The position numbers and the translations under genes were made by a program. A stretch of 64,000 nt of DNA from Anaeromyxobacter paludicola. GTDB lineage: Bacteria; Myxococcota; Myxococcia; Myxococcales; Anaeromyxobacteraceae. The stretch is taken from the NCBI RefSeq assembly GCF_023169965.1, contig NZ_AP025592.1:1488001-1552000 (forward strand), read 5' to 3'. Of the stretch, positions 48,703 through 60,642 are shown piece by piece. The notes under the pieces are model-generated. The model was not told the DNA's origin. It was given only the letters and a program-made list of their open reading frames with translations, and did no database searches. How positions within the stretch are numbered: the first letter of the stretch is position 1; each line of letters starts with the position of its first letter.

Positions 48703-48876
48703 TCACCCCTCGGTCGGCGCGGCGGCAGCGGTGCGGAGCCCGCCGCGCCGATCGAGCTCCTGCAGCTCCTCGTAGCCGCCGACGGCGCGGTCCCCGAAGA
48801 AGATCTGCGCGAAGAAGATCTGCGGCAAGGTGGTGCGCCCCCCGGCCGCCCGGGCCAGCGCTTCGCGCTCCTCGGT
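48703..48876 (-). pseudogene. 3' fragment of a glutaredoxin gene
   Basis: An open stretch of 57 codons ends at TGA (48705-48703). It reads like the C-terminal half of a glutaredoxin: RTTLPQIFF ... FGDRAVGGYEELQELDRRG, the cis-Pro (LPQIF) and GG-x-x-x-L region. The CPYC active-site half is absent; upstream there is an in-frame stop (48879-48877) followed by transposase-region DNA. A perfect 15-bp tandem repeat (48795-48809 and 48810-48824) inserts QIFFA before the second QIFF. It is a dead remnant. Confidence 0.75.
48795..48824. repeat. Tandem 15-bp duplication in the glutaredoxin remnant
   Basis: CGAAGAAGATCTGCG occurs twice with no gap. On the minus strand it encodes a repeated QIFF(A) unit. 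Confidence 0.9.
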
Positions 48877-48923
48877 TCAACGTGCCGAGTCCGCGCAAAG
48901 GGCCTGACCGAGCACCGCTCCGC

Positions 48924-49699
48924 TCACGCCGCGATCGCGTACGCCGCCTCCGGTTCCCGCACCTTCCAGACGGAAGGAGCGCCCCCCTCCGCGCCCTCCA
49001 GCGGGATCGGGCCGCCCGCCCTCTTCCAACCACCGCGCAAGAGCCAGGTCCGCGCCGGCGCCGTGACCGCCTCGGGCGCGCCGCTGGCCGCGTGCGCCGT
49101 GCGGCTCGGGCGGTAGCGGGCTGTTCGATGGCCCACCCGTCGAAGGCCGCCGCCGAGGAGCAGGGATCGAGCCATCCCGCGGGCACCGGCTCGCCGCTGC
49201 GCCGCGCGTGGGACGCGAAGTTCCCGAGCACGTAGGCGAGGGCGCGGCGGGTCTCGGTCGGCGTGGTGAGCGGGCGCAGGTGGTAGCGGTCGGAGAACAC
49301 CGGACCGCGCCCCCGCATGAGCCGGTTCAGCCCCTTCGCGAGCCGGATGACGAGCGAGCGCGCGCCGGCGCGGAGCGCCACCGCGTCGTCGGCCTCGACG
49401 AGCAGGTGGAGATGGTTCGTCTGCACCGAGAAGTGGACCACCCGGAAGCCGGTCCGAGCCGACATCGAACCGCGGAGCGCGCGACGCACCAGCTCGAGCT
49501 GGCGTGGCGAGCGCAGGCTCCAGACGTGCGGCAGCGCGCGAACGGTGAGGTGGAAGGGGTGGCGCCCGCTCACCTCGGGCCGGGGCACGTGGGCGACCCC
49601 CGCCGTCGCGCCGCGCGGCTTTCGCCCGGCCCCATCGCGGCGGCCACCCCACGTGCGCAGGTCGAGCGGGAGCTGACGTGGGCCGGTGCGCTTCGACAT
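48924..49699 (-). pseudogene. Frameshifted REP-associated tyrosine transposase (IS200-like fold)
   Basis: The N-terminal part from the ATG at 49699 has the Y1 transposase pattern: HPFHLTVRALPHVWSL, the metal-binding HxH in QTNHLHLLVE, and a Tyr in FSDRYHLRPL. It then reaches SAAAFDGWA. The expected C terminus (AVTAPARTWLLRGGWKR) is read in a different frame, ending at the stop 48924. The frame must change around 49100-49150, so the gene looks inactive. These transposases are often single-copy domesticated genes tied to REP palindromes. Confidence 0.8.
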
Positions 49700-50248
49700 G
49701 GCCCGCATCATCGCACGAATACGGAACACGCGTTCAGCCCCATTGGGTGCGCGAGCGTCCCGGCGCCGAACGCTGGTTGCCCGCACGTCGGAGCGCAGCG
49801 GATGCCCTGTCGGCCCTTCACCACCAGAACATACGCCGAATCAAGAATGTCGGGACGAGCCCCACTCGCCCTCGGACTCGGACCTCGGAGGCACTCTCTT
49901 CGACCCTCTTACGGATCGCTGGCGCTTCGACAAGCGATGCGACCTGCTGCCCGGCGCCCGATCCCGCGGCTGAGCCCAGTAGCACCGTGTGCGCCGGCCA
50001 TCGCCCTGCCGAGCCCTGAGCGTGAGCGAGGACTGCCCGCGGACGCCGCCGCGGGTGGCGGCCGAGTCCCGCATCGCGCCCCGCGGACCCGAGCGCGCGG
50101 GCGGGGCGTGCGGAACCCGGCCGGCGCGGAGCTCAGCGCCCGGAGGACACCCCAGCGCGGGAGCGCAGCCGCTCGACCTGCTGGGCCGGAATCCGCGGCC
50201 ATCAAGCGATGGTCCCGTTCGGCCGCTTCAAGTGAGCGCGCGCCCCGT
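49700..50248. other. 549-bp stretch with no recognisable gene
   Basis: Open frames here are short and overlapping and match no family I know. Composition is somewhat less GC-extreme in the first half. I found no clear terminal inverted repeats, tRNA or att site. It lies between the broken transposase and the beta-lactamase and is probably part of an acquired segment. Confidence 0.5.
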
Positions 50249-51178
50249 TCACCTCTGCTCGCTCGTGAACACCTCCACGATGATGCGGCCGACCTCGGCA
50301 ATCACCGCATCACGGTCGTCCGCCGGTGCGTCGGAGCCGGTGAGGTAGACGGCGACGGCGATCGGTGCGCGCCCGGGGGGCCGCAGGAGCGCGACGTCGT
50401 TCGAGGTCCCGCGCGCGCCGGTCCCGGTCTTGTCCGCGATCGACCAGCTCCCGGGCATGCCGGCCCGGAGGCGCTTGGAGCCGGTCACGGAAGCGGTCAT
50501 CCAGCGTTCGAGCCGACGCGCCGAGCCGGGCGAGAGCCGCCCGGCGAGGAGCAGCCGGCGCAGATCGTCCACCATCGCCGCGGGGCTGGTGGTGTCGCGC
50601 GGGTCGCCGGGGAGCGCCGTGTTGAGCTCCGGCTCGGTCCGGTCCAGGCGGGTGACCCGGTCATCGAGCGAGCGCGCGAAGTCGGTGAGCGCGGGAGGCC
50701 CGCCGAGCGCGTTGAGGAGGAGGTTCGCGGCCGAGTTGTCGCTCACCTCGATGCTCGCCGCGCAGTGCGCCTCCACCGGGAGCGCGCCCTCTCCGGCGTG
50801 CGCGCGCACGACCGGGGCGTGATCCAGCACGTCCTCGGGGGTGAAGGCGATGCGCCGCCCGAGCCGTTCCTCTCCGCGATCCACCCGCTGGAGGACGGCG
50901 CCGGCGAGGAGCACCTTGAAGGTGCTGCACATCGGGAATCGCTCGCCGCTCCGGTACTCGAGGCGGCGGCCGGAGCCCGTGTCGATCGCCGCGACCCCGA
51001 GGCGCCCTCTCACCTGCGCCTCGAGCGCCGCCAGCCGGGTGGCCGCGGGTCGAGCGGACGAGCCATCTGCGGCGACCGGAACGGCGAGCGCCAGGAGGAG
51101 CGCGACCGCCGCGACGCGAGCCGCAGCGGCTACGGCGCGGAGTCGTCGCCGGTGGGGGCCGATGGCTCGGGCAGGCAT
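50249..51178 (-). CDS. Class A serine beta-lactamase
   Basis: Predicted periplasmic enzyme hydrolysing beta-lactams. 309 residues. An Arg-rich N terminus and an Ala/Leu signal (about 10-37, ending VPVAADG) are followed by S85-TFK88 (Ambler S70/K73), S146-D-N148 (130 loop), E182-PELN (E166 omega loop) and K250-TG (234-236). All catalytic residues are intact, and a Cys precedes the Ser as in CTX-M and KPC types. An ATG four codons upstream (51190) is an alternative start. It sits in an accessory patch beside a broken transposase. Spectrum cannot be read from this. Confidence 0.93.
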   Translation of the reverse strand: MPARAIGPHRRRLRAVAAAARVAAVALLLALAVPVAADGSSARPAATRLAALEAQVRGRLGVAAIDTGSGRRLEYRSGERFPMCSTFKVLLAGAVLQRVDRGEERLGRRIAFTPEDVLDHAPVVRAHAGEGALPVEAHCAASIEVSDNSAANLLLNALGGPPALTDFARSLDDRVTRLDRTEPELNTALPGDPRDTTSPAAMVDDLRRLLLAGRLSPGSARRLERWMTASVTGSKRLRAGMPGSWSIADKTGTGARGTSNDVALLRPPGRAPIAVAVYLTGSDAPADDRDAVIAEVGRIIVEVFTSEQR

Positions 51179-51460
51179 GGCCCCCACCATGAACCCAAGC
51201 CCGCGGCCCGTCCACACCTCACCCCGGCGCATGGCCTGGCAAACGGAGGGCTCGCTCCGCGACCGTGTGGCGGCGAGCCCGTCGGCGCGGGGCGGCCCGT
51301 GTCCCGCGGCCGCCCTGCCCTTCCACGTCCGGCTCGAGCGCGATCTCGAGCCGGCACCTTCCAGCATCGGGGCCTCGCGCGCGCCGCTCCCGGCGCCTCG
51401 TCGGTGGCGCGCCGGGGATGGCGCGAAGCCGCGGGCCGGGAACCTTCTCGCCCAAGGCCC

Positions 51461-51787
51461 TCACGCCGTCGGCGCCAGGCTCTCCTCGATCCAGCGCAGG
51501 TAGGCGGCGCTCCCCCCCTCGACGCGCAGCGCGATCACCTCCGGCACCTGGTACGGGTGGAGGGCCAGCACGCGGTCGCGCAGCCGCGGGAAGAGCTCGC
51601 GGCTGGTCTTGAGGACCAGCAGCACCTCGGGCTCGTCCGCCACCTTCCCCTCCCATCGGTAGATGGAGCGCACGCCCGGGAGCACGTTGCCGCAGGCGGC
51701 GAGCCGCTCCTCCACCAGCGTACGCGCCAGCTCGGCCGCCTTGTCGGCGGTCGGCGCGGTGACGATCACGGCCAGGGCGTCGGTCAT
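51461..51787 (-). CDS. cutA: CutA1 divalent-cation tolerance protein
   Basis: 108 residues, the usual size. CutA forms a very stable trimer linked to metal tolerance. Signatures are VIVTAPTADKAAELARTLVE, LAACGNVLPGVRSIYRWEGK and HPYQVPEVIAL. It begins 23 bp after the acyl-CoA dehydrogenase gene, so they likely share a transcript; no functional link is evident. Confidence 0.94.
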   Translation of the reverse strand: MTDALAVIVTAPTADKAAELARTLVEERLAACGNVLPGVRSIYRWEGKVADEPEVLLVLKTSRELFPRLRDRVLALHPYQVPEVIALRVEGGSAAYLRWIEESLAPTA

Positions 51788-51810
51788 CTCTACCCCTCCT
51801 CGGGCGCGGT

Positions 51811-52959
51811 CTACCACCCCTCGGCGCGCGAGACGAGCTCGCGCATGATCTCGCTCGTCCCGCCGGCGATGGTGAGGAGCCGCAGGTCGCGCCAGGCCCG
51901 CGCGACGTCGCTCTCCAGCACGTACCCCATGCCGCCGTGGAGCTGCATGCAGTCGTAGGCGACCCGCTGCGCGAGCTCGCAGGCGAGGAGCTTCGCCATC
52001 GAGATCTCGCGCTGCGCCGGCTCGCCGCGATCGAAGAGATCGCACGCGCGGTAGGTGAGCCAGCGCGCCGCCTCCACCTCCGTCGAGAGCTGCGCCAGGC
52101 GGTGGCGCCAGGCCTGCATCGACGAGAGCGGCCGGCCGAAGGCGCGCCGCTCCTCGCCGTACCGCCGCGCGTCCTCGAGGAGCAGCCGCGCCCCCGCCAC
52201 CGCGATCACCGCCGCCACCAGCCGCTCCCCCTGGAAGTTCTCCATGAGGTAGCCGAAGCCGCGGTCCGGCTCGCCGAGCAGGAAGCGCGCCGGCACCCGG
52301 CAGTCCTCGAAGAAGAGGAGCGCCGTGTCGGAGGCGTGGTTGCCGATCTTCTCGAGCCGGCGCGAGACCTGGAACCCCTTCACGTCGGTGGGGAAGGTGA
52401 GGAGCGACAGCCCGCCCGCGCCCGGCTCCCCGGTGCGCGCGAGCAGCGTGAGGAAGTCGGCCCGGGTGCCGTTCGTGATCCAGGTCTTGGCCCCGTTCAC
52501 CACGAGCTCGTCGCCGTCCCGCCGCGCGGTGGTCCGGATGGCGGCCACGTCCGAGCCGGCGTCGGGCTCCGAGATGGCGAGCGCCGCCACCTTCTCGCCG
52601 CGCAGGGCCGGGGCCAGGAACTCGCGCTTCTGCTCGTCGGTGCCGAGCGCGCCGATGACCGGGGTCGCCATCTCCCCCTGCACCAGCATGGCCATGTCGA
52701 GCCCGGCGCAGCGGGAGCGGCAGAGCTCCTCGGCGTAGGCGACGACGTACCAGTAGTCGAGCCCGGAGCCGCCCCAGGCGGTGGGGTGCCGGATCCCGAA
52801 GAGCCCGAGCTCGCCGAAGCGGCGGAAGAGCGCGCGCGGGAAGATCCCCGCCTCGTCCCAGGCGCGCGCGTGCGGCCGGAGCTCCGCCTCCACGAAGGCG
52901 CGGACGGTGCGGCGGAACGCCTGGTGCTCCTCGCCGAAGGGCTCGAGACGGGCGGGCAT
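51811..52959 (-). CDS. Acyl-CoA dehydrogenase family protein
   Basis: FAD enzyme introducing a 2,3 double bond in an acyl-CoA. 382 residues with the three-domain fold; signatures ALAISEPDAGSDVAAI and the C-terminal MQLHGGMGYVLESDVARAWRD. The C-terminal position that holds Glu in medium-chain enzymes is Gly here (TIAGGTSEIMR). A Glu in FQGERLVAA matches the alternative catalytic Glu of isovaleryl-CoA and long-chain dehydrogenases. Substrate unknown; a branched or long acyl chain is plausible. Confidence 0.92.
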   Translation of the reverse strand: MPARLEPFGEEHQAFRRTVRAFVEAELRPHARAWDEAGIFPRALFRRFGELGLFGIRHPTAWGGSGLDYWYVVAYAEELCRSRCAGLDMAMLVQGEMATPVIGALGTDEQKREFLAPALRGEKVAALAISEPDAGSDVAAIRTTARRDGDELVVNGAKTWITNGTRADFLTLLARTGEPGAGGLSLLTFPTDVKGFQVSRRLEKIGNHASDTALLFFEDCRVPARFLLGEPDRGFGYLMENFQGERLVAAVIAVAGARLLLEDARRYGEERRAFGRPLSSMQAWRHRLAQLSTEVEAARWLTYRACDLFDRGEPAQREISMAKLLACELAQRVAYDCMQLHGGMGYVLESDVARAWRDLRLLTIAGGTSEIMRELVSRAEGW

Positions 52960-53084
52960 GAGGCCTCACCGGGGACGCCTCTCCTCTACCGGCGGGCGGG
53001 CGCGGCCGCCAATCGGAACGTGCGCCCCCTTCGGTCCTCGCCAGGGCGCCCCGGTGGTGCTTCACTCACCGGATGGAGGCCGCC

Positions 53085-54014
53085 ATGTCCGCCCGCCCCA
53101 CCTTCGCCATGCTCGCCGTCTCGCTCGCAGCCTGCTCGGGGGCGTCCTGCGCCTCCAACGCCGCCCGCCAGGCGGACGGGGGCGCCGCGCCCGGGGCCGA
53201 GCAGGTCGCGCTCCGCTTCGCCTGGCCCGACGGCTTCCGCGCCCGCGTGGCGCTGGAGCACCAGACCCTGCGCGAGGGCGATCCCCCCACCCGGGCGGTG
53301 GTGCGCCACGAGCTCACCACCGAGCGCAAGGGCGGGGAGATCTTCGTCCGCACCTCGGGGACCGAGGGCGAGGGCGACGAGCCGGAGCTGCAGCTCAACC
53401 TCGCCATCGGCGAGGCGCTGGTGCAGGTGGTGGGGCGCGACGGCGCCTTCAAGCGCGCCGAGGGGATCGACCGCGCGGTGGAGCTCCTGCGGCGCGGCGG
53501 CGCGGACGAGCCCAGCGGCAGGACCGCCCGCGACAGCATCGGCCGGCAGGTGCGCGAGGACTGGGAGATGACCGTCGGCGCCTGGCGCGGCCGGTCCCTC
53601 GCCGCCGGCCGCCCGGTCACCTCGCAGCAGGAGGGCGCCCTCGCCCTCCTCCCGGCGGTCACCGGGACCATGGACGTGGAGCTCCTCTTCCACAAGCGCG
53701 TCCCCTGCGAGGAGGGGCAGGCCGAGGCGCGCTGCGTGGAGCTGGCCCGCACCGTCCGGCCGGCGAAGAAGAGCGAGCAGGAGATCCTGGCGCAGGTCGC
53801 GGCCGCCCTGCCGGGCCCCCAGGGCGCGGCGCTCAAGTCGGTGTCCGCCAGCTCCGAGCAGGTGCTCACCACCGAGCCCGACACGCTCGTGCCGCACCGG
53901 CTGCTGCTCCGGGACCAGGTCATCCTGACGCTGACCGGCCCCGACGGCGCGCCGCGGGTGGTGACCGAGCGGAGCGAGGACGCCTACCGGTTCGCGCCCG
54001 AGCTGGATTTGTAG
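53085..54014 (+). CDS. Predicted lipoprotein, function unknown
   Basis: 309 residues from the ATG with GGAGG upstream; an ATG 4 codons earlier is less well placed. The lipobox is LAVSLAAC (Cys near residue 17). The mature protein is beta-rich (VALEHQTLREGD, MTVGAWRGRSLAAG) with a possible disulphide pair (VPCEEGQAEARC). I recognise no family. It diverges from the acyl-CoA dehydrogenase gene and converges with the DUF4105 gene. Confidence 0.8.
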   Translation: MSARPTFAMLAVSLAACSGASCASNAARQADGGAAPGAEQVALRFAWPDGFRARVALEHQTLREGDPPTRAVVRHELTTERKGGEIFVRTSGTEGEGDEPELQLNLAIGEALVQVVGRDGAFKRAEGIDRAVELLRRGGADEPSGRTARDSIGRQVREDWEMTVGAWRGRSLAAGRPVTSQQEGALALLPAVTGTMDVELLFHKRVPCEEGQAEARCVELARTVRPAKKSEQEILAQVAAALPGPQGAALKSVSASSEQVLTTEPDTLVPHRLLLRDQVILTLTGPDGAPRVVTERSEDAYRFAPELDL

Positions 54015-54024
54015 GGCTGCGCCG

Positions 54025-55983
54025 TCACCGGTAGAGCAGGAGCGAGAGCTCGCCCTCGTGGGCGAGCGGCGTCTTCCGCCAGTCGAGGGCGAGCGAGACC
54101 GGCCCGAGGTGGAGCCGCCCCCCCGCCCCGAGGGCGAACCCCGTGTCCGGCGCCGCCCACGGCTGGAAGCGCCAGCCGGCGCTCGCCTGCAGCGCGCCGC
54201 GCGCGCCCGCGAGCCGCAGCGTGGCCGTCGGGCCGACCCCGAGCCGCAGCCCCGACCCGAAGGCGCCCCGGAGCGAAGGCGTGCCCGCGAGCTCGCTGTC
54301 GGCCGAGAGCCAGGCGGTGACCGCGCCGCCGCCGCCCACCACCGCCGGGCCGCCGCCGAGCTCGAGGAGGCCGGCCAGACAGCCCCGGCAGCCCCCGTCG
54401 CGCAGCGTGGTCGCGCCGGCGCGCATGTGCCAGGAGACGCGCCGGTCGAAGCGGTCGAGCGGGTTGGTCGAGACCACGTCCACGAAGGAGAAGTCCTCGA
54501 GCCGGAGCCGCTGCGACCGGGTCTCGACCCGGAGCCGCGTCACCAGGAACTCGAGCTGGCTCCCCGGCGAGAAGCCCGCCGGCGGATCGAGGAGATCGTG
54601 GAGCGCCGCGCGCCAGCCGAGCGAGAGGAACGGGCCCGCGTCGCTCGACGCGCCGCCGCCCACCGTGAACCGGGCCGAGCCGTGCCCCACCTCCGGCCCG
54701 CCGTGCGCCGGCGGCGGCACCGTGAGCGGCGCGCTCTGCACCGGCACGCCGCTGCGGCGCGCGAGCAGCGCCTGGCGCGCCTCGGCGACGCCGGCCCGCC
54801 CCTCCACCAGCGCGCGGGCGTGGCGCATGTCGTAGAGGTCCACCGCCGCGTCGAGGACCGCCGCCTCCGCCTCGGGCGCGAGCCCCGCCGGCGAGGGGCG
54901 CGCCGGGTCCTCGGCGAGCGCCTCCACCGCGTCGTGGAGGCGCGGGTCGAGCGCCGCCGCCCGCTGGCGGAACTGGGAGCGGATCGAGGGGCGGAACCGC
55001 ACGCCGCGCACGAGGCCGGGGTTGTCGTAGAGCGCCTGCACCGTCGCGGCCGGGAGCACCACCGGGGCGAGCCGCGAGAGCAGGTCGAGCCGGGGCGCCG
55101 CCGCCTCCAGCGCGCCGAGGATGTGGTACGAGCAGTTCTCCGACAGGTAGTAGTAGTCGAACCAGGTCGAGCCGAGCTCCCAGACGTGCGCCACCAGCAT
55201 GGCGACCTCGTCCGGCTCGAGCGCGAGGTCGTACTCCCACACGTCCCGCGACTCGTAGTCGGCGTACTCGCGGACCTTGTAGAAGTAGGGCAGCGCCGTG
55301 AACTCGCCCTTGAAGAGCCCGACGAGCCCCTTCACCGCGTAGAGCACGGCGTTGCCGGTGTCGGCGGTCGCGGCGTAGTTCACCCCCTGGTCGAGCAGCT
55401 CCTCGCGCTCTCCGCGCCCCCCCGCCCCGCCCTTGTCGAGCCGCAGGAAGGTGTGCCCGAAGGCCGAGGCGGGGTTGTCGAGGAAGTAGGACGAGAAGAC
55501 CAGGGTGACGCCGCGCGCCTGCGTCCGCTCCCAGAAGCGCTCCAGCTTCTCGCAGCGCCGGGGCGGCAGCCGGGACACGTCGATGCCGAGGCGCCGGACG
55601 AGGAAGGCGAAGCGGGCCGGGAACTGGCACTGCGGGTGCTGGCGCTCCGGGTCCTTCGGCTCCGGGGCGAAGAGCCCGCGCACGGTGGCGGCGAGCTCGG
55701 CCTCCGGATCGGTCTTCCCCCGGGCCGAGAGGAAGAAGCCCGGCCCGTCGGCCTCGCTCTCGAAGCCGCCCGCGGCCCGCTCGCGCCAGTGGCCGAGCCG
55801 CAGCCACTGGCGATCGCGCGCCAGCCCCGCCGCGCGCGCCTCGCCCACGAGCTCCTCGCGGTAGCTCGGCCCGGCCGCCGCCGCGACGGCCGGGAGCGCG
55901 GCCGCGAGGAGGAGGGCGAGGAGGGGCGCTCGCCTCGGGCGGAGACGCGAAGAGCCCCGCGGACGGGGCTCTCCGGGCCTCAC
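54025..55983 (-). CDS. DUF4105-domain exported protein
   Basis: 652 residues from a GTG start. A signal peptide (about 18-40, LLALLLAAALPAVAAAA) precedes a DUF4105 domain (about 170-330) with FGHTFLRLDKGG, NYAATADTG and SENCSYHILGALEAA. The His and the Cys of NCSYH fit an NlpC-like thiol hydrolase fold. The C-terminal 280 residues are beta-rich and barrel-like, ending in an aromatic-containing strand (LSLLLYR). Probably an envelope protein; function not established. The first codons overlap a strong hairpin (55951-55972). The start is uncertain but nothing else retains the signal peptide. Confidence 0.82.
   Translation of the reverse strand: MRPGEPRPRGSSRLRPRRAPLLALLLAAALPAVAAAAGPSYREELVGEARAAGLARDRQWLRLGHWRERAAGGFESEADGPGFFLSARGKTDPEAELAATVRGLFAPEPKDPERQHPQCQFPARFAFLVRRLGIDVSRLPPRRCEKLERFWERTQARGVTLVFSSYFLDNPASAFGHTFLRLDKGGAGGRGEREELLDQGVNYAATADTGNAVLYAVKGLVGLFKGEFTALPYFYKVREYADYESRDVWEYDLALEPDEVAMLVAHVWELGSTWFDYYYLSENCSYHILGALEAAAPRLDLLSRLAPVVLPAATVQALYDNPGLVRGVRFRPSIRSQFRQRAAALDPRLHDAVEALAEDPARPSPAGLAPEAEAAVLDAAVDLYDMRHARALVEGRAGVAEARQALLARRSGVPVQSAPLTVPPPAHGGPEVGHGSARFTVGGGASSDAGPFLSLGWRAALHDLLDPPAGFSPGSQLEFLVTRLRVETRSQRLRLEDFSFVDVVSTNPLDRFDRRVSWHMRAGATTLRDGGCRGCLAGLLELGGGPAVVGGGGAVTAWLSADSELAGTPSLRGAFGSGLRLGVGPTATLRLAGARGALQASAGWRFQPWAAPDTGFALGAGGRLHLGPVSLALDWRKTPLAHEGELSLLLYR
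55951..55972 (-). terminator. Hairpin after the DUF3015 gene, inside the start of the DUF4105 gene
   Basis: AGAGCCCCG and CGGGGCTCT form a perfect 9-bp stem around a 4-nt loop. It lies about 30 bp after the DUF3015 stop and within codons 4-11 of the DUF4105 gene. The T-run behind it is short (TCTTCG), so it would at most attenuate transcription into the DUF4105 gene. Confidence 0.45.
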
Positions 55984-56000
55984 GGCGCCAGCGCCGGAAG

Positions 56001-56501
56001 CTAGCCCAGCTCGGAGCAGGAGAGCGCCTTGTCGGCCTTGAGCGTCGAGATCACGTTGGCGGAGACCGCCTCGTCCGAGATCGACTGCTCCGGGAAGACC
56101 GCCTGGAAGCTCTGCTGCAGCTTCGCGCCCACGGCCTGGGCGTCGGCGCAGCCGGCGAGGTGCGTGAGGGCGGAGATGGTCTCACCGGAGCCGCGCGACA
56201 TGTCCTTCGCGAGCGCCTCGCGGTTCGCCTCGATGAAGGTCTTCGTGCCGGAGAGGCCCACCGCCGACTCGCCGCAGTTGGAGGTGCCGGAGGTGATCCC
56301 GAAGGTCTGGGTGCCGAAGAGGCCGTTGGTGGTCGCGGCCAGGATCTGGATCGCGCCCTTCTGGTTGCCGAAGGCCATCGAGCCGAGGCCGCAGCCGGCC
56401 GTGCCGTAGGTGCCGCTCCCCTTGATGCCGCCGCCGCCCTGCGCCGCCGAAGCGTTGCCCGCCATCGCCAGGATCGCCAGCGCGATCATCATCTTCCGCA
56501 T
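56001..56501 (-). CDS. DUF3015-family exported protein
   Basis: 166 residues. Signal peptide (1-19, [19 protein letters not shown]), then Gly-rich sequence and the family core [31 protein letters not shown] and [19 protein letters not shown]. Two cysteines may pair. Found in many myxobacteria and other Gram-negatives; function unknown. GAGGAGG lies 5 nt before the ATG. Its leader contains a 7-bp hairpin (56537-56554). Confidence 0.9.
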   Translation of the reverse strand: MRKMMIALAILAMAGNASAAQGGGGIKGSGTYGTAGCGLGSMAFGNQKGAIQILAATTNGLFGTQTFGITSGTSNCGESAVGLSGTKTFIEANREALAKDMSRGSGETISALTHLAGCADAQAVGAKLQQSFQAVFPEQSISDEAVSANVISTLKADKALSCSELG

Positions 56502-56536
56502 GTGTGCCTCCTCGGTTCTCGTTGGAGTTCATGGGA

Positions 56537-56554
56537 GGGCGGGGCTTCCCGCCC
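56537..56554 (-). promoter_or_regulatory. Hairpin in the DUF3015 gene leader
   Basis: GGGCGGG (56537-56543) and CCCGCCC (56548-56554) form a perfect stem around a 4-nt loop, about 36 nt before the start codon. It could end transcription from the upstream EamA gene or shape the leader. Confidence 0.4.
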
Positions 56555-56648
56555 CCCGAGCCCTTCATGCTGCCATGCTGCACGAACAGCCAGTCGAACA
56601 CCAGCACGCTCCCCCGTCCGGGCGGCGTTCGATCGGGACGGCGCCCGC

Positions 56649-57569
56649 TCACCTCCCCGGCTGGGGCTCGGCGCCGCCGCGGCGCGCGGGCGCGTGCCCG
56701 AGGACGGACCCGTAGGCCACGCCCGCCACCCCGATCACCACGCCCGCGAGGCCGGCGGCGGTGGGGCGCTCGCCGAGGAGCGGCACCGCGAGCAGGTAGG
56801 TGGCGAGCGGCGTGAGCTGGAGCCAGACGGCCGCCTCGCCCACGCTGAGCGCCCCGTAGGCCTCGGTCATGAGCACCTGCGCGGCCATCGACACCGCGCC
56901 GAGCGCGGCGGCCCCGGCCCAGGCGCCGGCCCCGGCGGGCCAGGCGGTGAGCGCGAAGGGGAGCGCCACCGGCATCCCGCCCAGGCAGAACCAGAAGAAG
57001 ATGGTCGGCGCGTTGTCGGTGGCGCGCATGGCGCGGATGACCACCGCCGAGGTGGCCGCGAAGACGGCGGCGCCGAGCGCCAGCAGCTCCCCCAGCCCGA
57101 GGCCGAGGCGCGCCGCGCCGGCGTCGCCCGAGAGCACGAGCCCCACGCCGGCGGTCGCCACCCCGAGCGCCGCGACGAGGTGCGCCGTGGGCCGCTCGCC
57201 GAACGCGAAGAAGCTCATCCCGGTGGCGATGACCGGGAACAGGTTGTAGAGCAGGCTCGCCTCGCCGGCCGGGATGCGGGCGAGGGCGCTGAAGTAGAGC
57301 ACCACCACCAGGCCGCCCGAGATCCCGCGCGAGAAGAGCAGCCGCCGGTTCACGGGGCGGTAGGTGCCGGGCCGCAGCCGGAAGTAGGCGAGGCTCGCGG
57401 CGGCGCCGAAGACGAAGCGGACCACCGTGAGCTGGCCGGCGGTGAAGTGGGCCGGGCCGCGCGAGAGCAGGCGCGCCAGCACCGCCATCAGGCCGAAGCA
57501 GACGCCGGAGGCCAGCATCGCCAGCCGGGCCAGCGACCGCGACCCTCCTCGCCCGGCGCGCGCGTCCAT
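56649..57569 (-). CDS. EamA-family (DMT) transporter
   Basis: 306 residues with ten predicted transmembrane helices in two EamA repeats. The first includes MLASGVCFGLMAVLARLLSR and the second LLALGAAVFAATSAVVIRAM. Such carriers export amino acids or other small metabolites; the substrate is not readable. It diverges from uvrA across 67 bp. Confidence 0.9.
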   Translation of the reverse strand: MDARAGRGGSRSLARLAMLASGVCFGLMAVLARLLSRGPAHFTAGQLTVVRFVFGAAASLAYFRLRPGTYRPVNRRLLFSRGISGGLVVVLYFSALARIPAGEASLLYNLFPVIATGMSFFAFGERPTAHLVAALGVATAGVGLVLSGDAGAARLGLGLGELLALGAAVFAATSAVVIRAMRATDNAPTIFFWFCLGGMPVALPFALTAWPAGAGAWAGAAALGAVSMAAQVLMTEAYGALSVGEAAVWLQLTPLATYLLAVPLLGERPTAAGLAGVVIGVAGVAYGSVLGHAPARRGGAEPQPGR

Positions 57570-57636
57570 GCGCCCGTGTTAGCGCGTCCGGCTCGCGCTG
57601 GCCAGCGGGGCCTCCATGCATTAAGAGAGGCGGACC

Positions 57637-60525
<2,889 letters not shown>

Positions 60526-60642
60526 GGGCCCGGAGGACCTCCCTCACCGGCCCCGCGCCGGCCAGGGCGGCCCCTCCGGCCCGCGATCCGCGGCGCGCGG
60601 AAATGCGGTAAGGAGTTCCTCCCACCTTCCTCCGGAGGACCC

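Noticed and set aside
48584-48923. Continuation of the transposase frame past the frameshift
   Set aside because: The residues become Arg/Ala-rich noise, and the family C terminus is found in another frame ending at 48924.
51191-51460. Possible gene remnant between the beta-lactamase and cutA
   Set aside because: No frame on either strand shows a recognisable motif and no terminal repeats were found.
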